This document shows, piece by piece, positions 50,406 through 61,300 of a stretch of DNA of 64,000 nt (positions within the stretch are counted from its first letter, which is position 1; each line of letters opens with the position of its first letter). This DNA comes from Campylorhamphus procurvoides (taxonomy: Eukaryota > Chordata > Aves > Passeriformes > Dendrocolaptidae). The translations under genes and the position numbers were made by a program. Under the pieces are notes generated by a model. It saw nothing but the letters and a program-made list of their open reading frames with translations, was not told the origin of the DNA and searched no databases. The stretch is taken from contig WBMV01007704.1 of assembly GCA_013396655.1 (NCBI GenBank), positions 124,001-188,000 on the forward strand, given 5' to 3'.

Positions 50406-52140
50406 TAACAACCTGGCAAGTAGTTTGGGAATACAAACCTGGATCAAAAGCAGTTAACCTTATGTCCTCCTGCGTGCCAAACCTCTACTGGGCATCAGCA
50501 AGGGCCCGTAGCTGGACTTGCACCACTACAAATACAGTCACAGACCCTGGTGAACACTGGGACCTGATGCAGCCTAAGCCATGGGCTCTAAAAGGATAGG
50601 TACTTAAACAGCAGAAATCCTGCACTTGCGTTAATATACCCAGCTGGAGAAAAACACAGCTGCCGGTGCTACCTGAATTTAATCTCTGCTTACGGGCAAT
50701 AAAAGTTGTATCTTTTTTTTTTTTTTTGAGATAGCTTACATTAAATAAAGCAAAAGTAAGGAACTCATAACTCCTCTGGCAACACTGAGGTGTATTTCCA
50801 GTTTTTCAGGCTATTTCTGTGGTGGCATTAAAGGATACTTGCCTGGAATCATCCAAACTTTCCACTGAACTACTTAAAAAAAAATAAAGCACAATAGAAT
50901 GAACTGGAAAGCACATCTCTGTGCACAAATGTCAGCACACTGTTGGGCATGGGATTTGTATCCAAAGTCTTGCTCTTTCTTTTTATAAGAAAAAAAGCAT
51001 CTTACTTAAAAACAAATGGCTTATAAACAATGCAAAGAGAGTGGGGAACACCACTTTATTGTGAAAAACTGAAAATTCAAAGAGCACCATGTGAGAACTC
51101 AAAGAGCAGTCAGCAATGGGAGCAGCCACAGGACACTCTGAAGGATGATAAGTGGGGACTGGAAACCATTCAGTGAGGGTTAGATGTCCAGCTCAAGCAG
51201 ATACACTGAATTGTTCTGTGGCTGGTATGAAGTAAACTGAGTGATAACCAGCCCAAAACTCTCCAGACCCAGCCCTCCATCAACATCCCTGGCCCCAGCT
51301 GTTAGTAGAAGGATGGATGAACAGCTGGCCTAGGAAACGGGTTATCCTTTGGCCTCTATGAACACCATGTCATGAGACACCAGTCTCAGCAACATTCAGA
51401 GCTGCATGGGGTGTCCAGGCTGGAGGGGTTTTCAACATTCCTCTCTGGGCTATCTGGTACCACTCATGACTAGAAGTATCACCAGTGGCACCAGGGCGGT
51501 GCCTCAGGTGCCATCACAGGGGACACGCTGCTGTGCCTCCCATCTGGCCGGGTCCTTTCCTGCCATTTTGAACCCTTTTCCTGCCCATTTCAAATGCTCA
51601 GCAGTAAGAAAAGAGGGGCTTTCCTCCATCCTGTGCTACCCTGACACGAATAACTGCTTTGAACCTTCTAAAAGATAAAACCGATACAGAAAAGTAGTGT
51701 AACTTAGACAAAATACCTTGTGAAGAAGCTCCCAAGATTTGCTCCAGCAAAGACAGGAGGTGCGTGTGTCTCCTTACCAACTGTGTGAGGGGGCAGACGT
51801 TCATGAAGGGACACATTCTTAAAGCTTTACTTCTTTTTCCTGTTTTTTCCTGACATTTGCTGTTTTATACTCTCTGGCAACCAGCAGAGCTCCAATGATG
51901 CTGACTTGCAGAGCCCATAGAGATGCTAAGGAAATATTTTTCCTAGCAACAAGCAGCACATGAAGACACCAAGAATCTCTTCCCCTACTCGTATTTCCCC
52001 TCAGGTTTTTTTTTTTGGTCATCTGGTGCTGAGATAAGAGACATGCAGTGAAACCTGCAACTGGCTCATGTTCTGTGAGGCAATCTGGACTGGAATGACA
52101 CGTAAAACTGTTCTTTTTTTGCCTGTGGTGCTGTGGTGCC
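50406..52140. other. Noncoding DNA, no gene recognised
   Basis: This stretch has mixed composition, richer in G and C near 51240-51560. A 15-base T run lies at 50713-50727 and an 11-base T run at 52006-52016. The former could end a Pol III transcript starting at the element near 50340, but it is almost 400 bp away. Frames are short and unremarkable. Confidence 0.65.
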
Positions 52141-52200
52141 GAGTGGGAATGTTGCCTGTGGAGCGGAAACGCTGCCTGTGGAGTGGGAACACTGCCTGCC
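52141..52200 (+). repeat. 20-bp minisatellite, three copies
   Basis: The units are 52141-52160, 52161-52180 and 52181-52200. Consensus is GAGTGGGAACGCTGCCTGTG, with one to four differences per unit. Two of the CpGs in the surrounding patch lie in the second unit. The repeat sits at the left edge of the GC-rich patch. Confidence 0.92.
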
Positions 52201-52238
52201 GAGCCACCTGGCTGAAGTAAATGCCTGGCGGGTGCTGA

Positions 52239-52260
52239 GGCCCCTCAGGTGGCCCCTCAG
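52239..52260 (+). repeat. 12-bp tandem duplication
   Basis: GGCCCCTCAGGT is followed directly by GGCCCCTCAG. Together with the minisatellite 40 bp upstream it shows repeated slippage in this GC-rich patch. Confidence 0.8.
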
Positions 52261-52800
52261 CCAGGGGAGAGGTGCCCGGCATCGCCCTGAGCCACATCCA
52301 GGCTACCTGGGGCGGGTCTCTTGGCACTGCTGCTCCCTGAGGCGCCTATTCCCACAGAGCCCTCAACAGGTGAGGCTCTTCCACGGTGCTCTAATGAAAA
52401 TGTCACAATTAATGAGGGCTAATGCGAGCGCACTGAGGGCTGGAGCCCTGGCTGCGTCAGGCTGCGTGGGTGGGAATAGGGCAGGGCGCTGGCAACCTGT
52501 GCCCACAACGCTCCTGAGTACACCCCGCTGGTCCCCTCAGGCCGATGGGCAGGTGTGTACCAGGCACCACAGCCTAGAGCTCTCGGGAACCCTACCCACA
52601 GCAGACCAGGTGTGTGCCATGGCACCGCTCCATGGTCGTCTCCTCGGGGCTCCCTTCCTCTCTCCTGCCCTTGGGTGGGCACGGCCGGGCACAGGCAGAG
52701 GAAGGAGGACGAGAAAGTCTGGCTGTGTCACTCTCTGCTGGATGTGGTGGCTGGAAGCACGCTTGAGTCCCAGAGCAAACAGGTGAAGCATGGGCACCGT

Positions 52801-55274
52801 TCCTTTCCCCTTTATGCCTGTGGAAACTTGAGAGGAAAAATGGGGATGGTTCTTCATCCTGGAAGTATTTTCTCTTTTCTCCCTGCTAGTGAGACAGGGA
52901 TAAAGTGTTAATGTTATTTTAAGGAAAGTATAGTTTTCTGCAGTTGAATTAATAGCTGTGTAGGGGGAATGCCTGATACTTGTGTGTGCTTGTGAGTGAC
53001 TCCCCTGTGTTCTCTATCCTTGCCCAGAGAAGCTGAAACAGTGCCCGCAGCTCTGAGTGCCACGGCAGAAAGGCTTTGTCAACACCAGCAAATCACTGTT
53101 CCTGCCTCTGCAAGGTCAGCTTCTGCAGACAGTGTGTCCCAGACCGCGGCTGTAACCAGTGTGAAACACGGAGGGTCAGAAAGCATTTAGAAATTACACA
53201 GTTTTAGTGGATAGAGTGAAAAAGTTCTCATGGTAGAGCCAACCTCTGAATTTAAGGTCAACCTTGCACCCATGGGGTGACCATTTTGTGAGTAACCTCA
53301 GTGGTGTTAGGATGAAGCCCAGGAGGTTCTTACTCATCACTTGATGGGTTACTGACAAGAACAACCTTTGCGTAACATGTTCCTGTGTCATCAGTGTGAT
53401 TCCTGAATTTGTCCTCTAGTATTATAGAAGAATTTATGCTTCGGAAAAGCTTGATGTAGTAAACTAAAAAGCTCTGTCTGCAGCGGGGGAACGCTTACTA
53501 CTGTGGTTGTTTAGAAATAGTTAACATAAAGGTAGGAGCAGATTTGTAAAACTGGTTTGAAAGCTGCATATAGGCAACAGAATACACATTCAAGGCAGAC
53601 ACTCATGTCCCAAGATAAGAAACTATCCTGCAGGCTGAAACTGGAGATTAAAATCTTATATTTCATCTGAACGTATATCTATATTACAGTATGATTCTTA
53701 CAAACTGTTCAGCACTTCCATGGTTCCTGTGTGTGGAGTTGGAGCTGCCTTTTTGTCCCAGTGAAACTACAAATAGTACCCAATTATGATGATATTACAA
53801 ACTTTGAAAGAAAACTGAATTGTGAAGGATAAAGTTTTAAAAATAACCCCTCAGGGTTTTTTTTAACTGAACTTGAACTCTTAATGGGTTTCAGATTTGC
53901 CAGTTGGTCATTATAATTTATCCGGGAATTGTATTGTAGTGAACATCCTAACATGTAGGGACCAGATAGAAGACCTAAAGAGTCTATTGTGTGAGGAAGG
54001 ACAAATTTTCTGGTTTATCCTTCACTTTGGAGAGGAAAACAATGTGAGGAAATGGTGTGTTGATCAGTATGTTGTACACATCGTGTACTATAGAATGAGA
54101 GACACAGGGCAGTTGCCTTCTCTCGATTCAAATCATGCACTGTGGGTGGGTTGGTAAGGTACATACCCTGCTCCGTACAGTGCTTAATAGCTTTTTATTA
54201 TCTATGTTCTGAACTGTTACTGAAAGACTCTAAATATAAGTCAGAGTAAATTAAAAATCATGTATTTATTTTGAGACAAGTGGAAACATCCCCTCCTTGC
54301 AGCTAATAATAGGATCAATGTTGATAAACAATTACATTGAAAATATTAATAATAGGTGCTTTATGCATGTTAAACAAAACTTCGATAAGCATTCTGTTTT
54401 ATTGTTTAACTGTATGTATGAGTCATAAGGAAAGTGTTAATGTCCAGGATTGGATATGAATCATCTATTTGTGAACAATCTTCCAAGGCCAGCACTGAAC
54501 CCCCAAACATGTTTATTCTTTATAGTTAGTCAGCTCTGCACTTGGAAACTGAAAGTGTAATCAAAATGAGAGTGTGTTTATTAACTAGCAGATGCTGTGC
54601 ATCTTATTTACACAGATTGATAATGAGAGGTGAAAATAAGGAAAAAAGCTGGTAATGCAGGGGGAAATGTGTCCCTGGGGTACAAATCACAAAAGGAACC
54701 TGAGCAGCAGTAGCACCAGCCATTAAATACTGAAAGCATTCTGTGACTTTAAAACCCCATATTCATGAAGGGAATCCATATGGCACCCTATTTGTGAGGA
54801 GAGGCACCCCATTCTACTAAAGGCTGACTTGCAGCATTTATTGTTTTGACTGCTTTGACTTAGCATTAAGGTGAGTGAATTCACTTCAAGGGCAGCAAGC
54901 AGAACCAGTGAAGTGCACAGGAATAACTTGGATGTTATTATATATTGTATTGATTTGCATTACAGATAGAAAATAGGAATTACTGAATGACAGGCTCTTT
55001 GTACTGGCTGTATTTGGGCATGCTGAGGGAATCAAGTGTTTTGTAGAAAGTAATCTCACCTGGTAATTTTTTCCAATCATTAGCAGTAAGCCTGTTTCTA
55101 ATTACCTCCTCTATTAAAAGGAAGGCTGAGTTGCCTGTTTTGGGGATTGAGGTAATTCTTGAAACTCATGCCTGGTGTTACAGGCTGCAAAAAGTTTCTA
55201 AGTTCTAGCTGTGGTTTAGGGAAGACCTCTGGAAATCTAGTTCAGCCTCTGACCCTGAAAAAAGCCTGTTTTTC
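52801..55274. other. Noncoding AT-rich DNA, possibly conserved part
   Basis: No gene was found. The part at 54240-55080 is AT-rich, almost free of CpG and of simple repeats. It has several TAAT and ATTA homeodomain-type words and balanced, non-repetitive wording like that often seen in conserved noncoding elements. Conservation cannot be judged from one sequence. Confidence 0.55.
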
Positions 55275-55350
55275 TTGTCTGTTTTCCCAGCTGTGAAATG
55301 GATCCTGAAAAGTGTTTGGATGAATTGCTATAGGGGTTGTTCAATGCATA
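55275..55350 (+). mobile_element. Possible MIR tail fragment
   Basis: GTTTTCCCAGCTGTGAAATGG (55281-55301) resembles 'gtttcctcatctgtaaaatgg'. ATAGGGGTTGTTC (55330-55342) resembles 'catagggttgttg', the MIR 3' end. The order and spacing are about right. The stretch just upstream (AGCTGTGGTTTAGGGAAGAC at 55208-55227) could be part of the same element or a worn CR1 piece. Divergence makes this a weak call. Confidence 0.35.
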
Positions 55351-58300
55351 ATCCCTCCTTTACTCAAAAAATTGCTACTGAATTTTGGTTGTGCTAGGAA
55401 TGTATGATTGATGCATTATGGCATATGGCATGGAACTGCTTTGGAATATGGCTGAATCAACATGGCTTTTGCAAAGGTAAGTGCTTGTTTGCTGAGCTTT
55501 ATGTTGGCTTTCTCATAATTTTAAAATATGCTTCACTTTTAGCCACAACAAAAGTTTTTTGTATTTCTGTGTATCTGAGATTAGCACAACCATTCAAATC
55601 TTATAAGACCACAAAAATCTGTGTATTAATGAGACTGTTAAAAAGAAGCAAGAAGCAGTTCAAGTTGCTTGGTAAAGCTTTGATAGAGCCTCTGGATGGA
55701 GAATTCCTGGCCCTGTACTTCTACCACTAAACCTCATTTATAGATAAAAAAATGGCATATATTCACAAAATGTGTTCATGCAGACTTTCCTGCTTGAGAG
55801 CCTGAATAACTGGTTTTGTCACACACTGAAATATGACTGGTGCTCTCAGGTGACAGGATGCTTGGAGTCACAGATGGCACACTCCTGGTCTCTTTAGGAG
55901 GGTACTGCAGCCACCTCCATCTTTTCCCATGGAATGGCTTTGAAATGTTGTGAATAGAAATGTAGGAGGTTTGAACTTTAAAGAAAAGAATGATTAGTGT
56001 GTTACTCAAAGGAGCTTTAATTCAAGTGAGATTTAGTGGTAGCTGACCAAGCAGAGACACATCTACAGTACAAACCAACTGATTTTACAGGAAAACTTAA
56101 TTTCCCAGCAACTTCCTAGTCTACTCAACTCCTCAAATATAATTTTTTCTTTTTCGTGTGTTAATATTTGCATGTTTAAAGCCAGGCAGATGCACAAGGT
56201 TTGCAGCAGGAACCAAATACATAAAGAATTAAAAATAGTTTAATTTGCTGCTTTGGTCAGTAGTCATGTTCTAATTAAACAGGTGTGTCTTGTTTTTAGA
56301 GTTGGGCCAGACCTAACTACCACTGTGACTTTCTCCTGCTGCAGAAACAGAAATTAATAATGATTATGGGTGCTTTCTCCCTCAGCCTGTGTTGATTTCT
56401 TTCTATTTCAAGTGTAATGCCCCATCTTCTCTGTTTCAGCAGAAGCAAGAATTTCTACTTTTAATATGAAGGCAAATCAAGTTCTTTGCACATTATCAAA
56501 TTTAGGGTTTTTTTTAAATTTTGTGACACTATATAGGCCTCATCTTCTCTGAGCAATTTCAGTGGGAGTACAAATGCAACTGCACAAACCAATGGTCTGT
56601 TGATGATCTAAGGCAAAATACCTTCTGGATGCTGAAATAAAAATTGTTCATTGGAAAGTATTAGAGTTTAGTCATCCTATTGCACGCACTTGGTTTGGTC
56701 CGTCATGCTGTTCTGATCCACATTTATTTTGCTTCTTAGTGTCAAGTAGTGTCTCTTTATGACAATATCTGGGGATGTATCTGTATTTGTGTCTCCAACT
56801 AAGAACTTGCAGTCATGTGCCCTAGCTCTCATCAGGAAGATGTGCTCAAAGAGATTTCTGTTGCAGCCTCATGGAAGCTGATACCTCTTTCTGTGTCACT
56901 TTTGTGTTTGTTGCTGTTTGAGAACTGCCCAAAATAAAGGAACCTCCGTGCAGGGCGGAACTCTTGGAGTTACTCTTGTTATTATGCCTGTTATTGAAGG
57001 TGCAGGGTTGAAGCTGATGTACTGTTGCCTGGTGGGGTTGTAGTTCAACTCCAATAGCCTGAAGAAGTTTAAAGATATCTTACTACCTTTCCTGTTCTTT
57101 CTCTGTTGTGTAGTGCACGTATGTAATTTCAGATGCAGTCTAGTGATTTTCCTTATTTGTAGCTTTAGCAGTGGGTCAGATTTATTGAATTTTGTTCTCA
57201 TTAGAAGATGAAATGTGTCTGTCATTTCTTGTCTACAGAGAGTCTTTCTGGCTTCTGCTTGCCCTCAGGAGGGTCAGCTTGCAAGGCTTGCTGCCTTCTC
57301 AAGATTGAAAATTTAAGTTTTCCTGCCGTACATTGTCTGCAGGTTAAATAATGACTGAAATGAGCTGATTAATAGGGAATATTCAGTTTCCTTATTGCTG
57401 ATGAAAGGGCTGGAATAAGTGTCCAGGTCCCTTTAGTGGAAATCCAGTCACTGCACAACTATGCAAGACTTTTCAGAATGTATGTAGCAGAAGTGTACAA
57501 ATATGAAGTATGAAAGAGGGGAAAAAACTTAATTTTATGAGCTGTTTCTTTGTTATTGGAGTATTGGGGTTTTTTTGAAGGCCATGATCTGTGCTGGTAC
57601 AGGGCCAAATAATTGTTAATTAACATTTTGTAGTTTGAAGGTGCAAGGAGTATTTATATAGCATGAGTAGTTGCACATATTACTTTACAGTCTCCAGAGC
57701 CTTACAACCAATTTACCTGCAAAAAAACAGCTGCCAAGCTCTCAGCGATGGGACTGTGCATGGAGGTGAACTACAAACAGTCTATTCTGAGTGGCACCTT
57801 TTAGGTGCCTGTATTTAGTGGTGGTCAACTGTTTATAGGAGTTGTTGAGCACCTGACTTTCCTAAGGAAATGAATAGGTTTTGGCACTGGCTTCTAGGTA
57901 TGAAAATACATATATATTAATAGTTCTATTTTCTACTCTTTTACATGACCTTTATTCTGATAGTAACATTTTATGGCTCATGTTCATTTCCTCAATGATC
58001 TTATTCCTAGATATAAGAATATAACTACTCATACATAACTAATTTTTACTACTGTGTTCTAGTACAGCAACTTCAAGATCTGTCTATTGTAGACCAGGAG
58101 CTCTTCCAGAAAGCATTTTGTTTTGCAGGAAGGGATGTGCAAGTGAAGAAAACAATGCATCCACCAAAAGTTATTGCACTCCCCATCAAACAGGGAATGT
58201 GAGGCCAAAAACAGCACAGAAGGGAGATTTTGTAGAGCTCCTTTTTGACATGAGAAGTCTTCCTCAATAATGGGAGGGTTTCAGTTGGCCTCTAAACAGT

Positions 58301-61300
58301 GCCAACATTGAGAAATATGACGAGGAGGGAAAGCAGATTGTATTTTTTACTCCTTTTCCAACACGCTCATTTTTTTCTAGCAATAAAACAAACACCTAAA
58401 AAGGTATTCAGCCCAGGTATTTTAAACATTGTAATTAACACCCTGGGTTTACATTCCCATAGTTCCCTGCAGTTGATACCTTTCACTGGGCTATTGATAA
58501 TCACTGGCTTTTGTTTACTTCTTCCACTTTAGCAGCTTTGTGGTTTGAGTGGCTGTTTGTATAGTATTATTAACAAATGTGCCACTAGTCTGACACTGTG
58601 GACAATTATTTCATATTCTTGTGTGTTTATTATCAATCTTTTACAGTCTGCTTGTCATTTTGTCTGTGTTGTGCTGGATTGCAGAGAAAGGTACTGATGT
58701 TATGAAAGAGCTCACAGAGATCTAATAGCTTAGAATAGTTTATAGCAACACATGTAAGAGATAAAGGAATAGGGTCATATTTACTGCTGTATGAGATTCC
58801 AGTGAGGGCCAAAACACCTAACCCAGGGCATCAGAACATGGTGCTGTTTTGGTTTTTTTTTTAAGTTTGGTGCCCTTAACATTGTAGCACTTTGAAGTAC
58901 ACTTGTCTGCCCTCTGCTTTTATTGTCTTCAAATTAGCCCTGCCATGGCATTTTTCCATTAAAACTAAAAGCACAAGCAAACCACTGATTACTCAGAGTA
59001 GGAAGTAGAAGAAAACCCCATGCAAATATTGTTCGATCAGGTTAAAATGCATTTGGGTCCAACCTGTTCTTCAACACTGAAATATCTCTGTTTAAGGTTT
59101 ATGGTAAATTAAGGGATTCAGAACTATTAATTGGAGAATTGGAGCTGTCTGACTTACTGTTTTTATTAGAGCTGTGAAAATCTGATGTGCTAAGAAAAGC
59201 CTCAGCGAGTCTAGTTCAGTACAGTCCTAACTGCCTTTGACGGAAAGTAGGATTTGTGTTAAGGCCTTATAATTACATACTCAGTTCCTGAACAGTCATT
59301 GCATTTGTGTATCCTAAAATTGAAAGGGATTTTTAACAAATACTCTGGGTTTTGCTCATTTCTGTTGCAAAGGGCACCTTAGGTGATTTGTTGCCTTTGG
59401 GACCTCTCTGGTTGTGCTCGGAAATATTCCTGATGCTCGTACCTGAAAACACAAAAGCAAGATTCTTAGTCTGTTAATAGTGTGTCCAGTCCTTTGTTCC
59501 CTGGATGGGTGGGTGTTATTTGTCATGACTCTAGAAAGGCATCCAGACACCTGCTTATCTGAAAGTAGCAGAGCAGATGCCTCTACTTCTTGTGACTGTT
59601 CCTTTCAGGTTATTTCCTTATTGCACCAAGACTCTGCTGGCTCAAACCTATCACTGTGTTAAACAGAACATGCAATAATCCATTTAAGATATAACACATT
59701 TATCACTTGTCTCAGATCAAAGGTGCATGGCTTCAAAGACTCTAATTAAACTGTGGTGATATAGAACACTGGCTTTATCTATATATGTTACACACTGATG
59801 GTTGGGTGGTTTCATTTGGTTTTGGGTTTTTTGCTTCTTTGTTGGGGGTTTTTTAAACTTATGGAGTTCAATATTGCAAAACTTTAATAAGATGCTTCCC
59901 ATCATTGCTGTTGGTCAAAGTATTAAAATTAATCCAACTTTTACCATGAGATGATTTCCTTTTTCCTAGCTAGAAAGTGTATAAACTGTTTAGCTATGTC
60001 ATGGTATTACTGTTCTTCCTTGTTGTCTCAGTCTTCTATGTCCCTTGTTTGCAGTCCAAGTTCCCACAGCTACCTTTCTCTGACTTTACTAGAGCAGGCT
60101 GTAAATGCTTTTTGAAGATGCCACACATAAGAAGTGTTTGTTTCCAGTTCAATTTTTTGATGTGGAATTCAAGCCATACTTAAAACTTTGTAAGCCATTT
60201 GAGTCAAAGTGTGATTGTGTGCTGGAGTCCATGGGGCAACTAGAGCATTGTCTTGGACTGTGACTGCTTCAAGGATTTGCACTGGCATGAAACCTGGTTT
60301 AATGGTTTGCAAGGCTTCAGTCAGTGATATTTAGAGATGTTTGAGTGGTTGTGGAACAGTAGAAATGTTTCAGAAAGCAAGACACCTCAGAGTCCAACTT
60401 TACAGTCTGATAATAATTGATAATAACCTCAGTATTGAATGCTTTTATGGTCAGCAGTTTAGAAACAATGATGAGGATAAAGTGAAGATGGAAATACTAA
60501 TTTCCGTAAATGTCACTTTCTTACTTGATTTCATACTCCACTGTTTTCTCAGTGTTGGTGAGACTCCCCTGAATATAAAGGGACAAGCACTGTTTCTCCT
60601 GTTCTTTTTCCCTTGTGACTAGCCAGGATCATATGTTCCACTTGCCTTTGATCAAAGAATCACCATTTGCTTCAGATTCCCTTGCAAAGTGGCATATTCA
60701 TTCAAATCTTGTGTATTAAAACTTGAAGCTCTAGTTTTGCAAACTTGCAAGGAGTCAAGTGAATGGTCTTGCTTAATTCAGTGGAAATGCTCACATGTGG
60801 TTTTTGTGCGCTCAGGCACAGCCCATGATAAGCCATGTTTTATTACAGTATCCTCTGCTTTGGCCTGTATAAATCAATGATGCTTTGTGATTTCTTTATT
60901 ATTATTTATTGGCAAAAAATTTTAACTGATATTCAAAAAATCCAGAAAGCAGACACTGCATAATTCACTATTTCTGTGGAGGGAAAGGGAGCATATTAAT
61001 TATAGTTTTCCTCACAACACACTTAAATTTGATATATAGGGTCTTAAAAAGAGCGTGAGAGCCAACTGCCTATAGAGAACCCTCCTTTATTTCAATCTTC
61101 TCTTTCAGTGAAGCCAAGTCATCTCTTGTAGTAAACTGCTGAGTCAATGCATTTAAAAACTCACCAACTCTTTCTTATTTCTATGTAGTTAAGAACCTGT
61201 TAAGGGTTACACCCTTCTGTATTTACAGTGTTTAAGCAAACATGGTTATGGGAAGCAATTCCATTTAAAATTTGAGGTGTGTATTATGTGATATCACAGT

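Larger units (their letters stand above)
52141..52800. other. GC-rich, CpG-enriched patch
   Basis: A hand count gives 26 CpG in these 660 bp, against four in the first 660 bp of the window, and G+C is roughly 60% by eye. That is enriched but probably below the usual CpG-island ratio. Stop codons are scarce, so a 217-codon plus frame (52133-52786) and minus frames of about 90-106 codons overlap. Their translations are rich in R, P, G, H and W and match no family I know. Possible explanations are a weak promoter or enhancer, a noncoding RNA exon, or sequence kept GC-rich by recombination. No TATA box or convincing splice signals were found. Confidence 0.6.
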
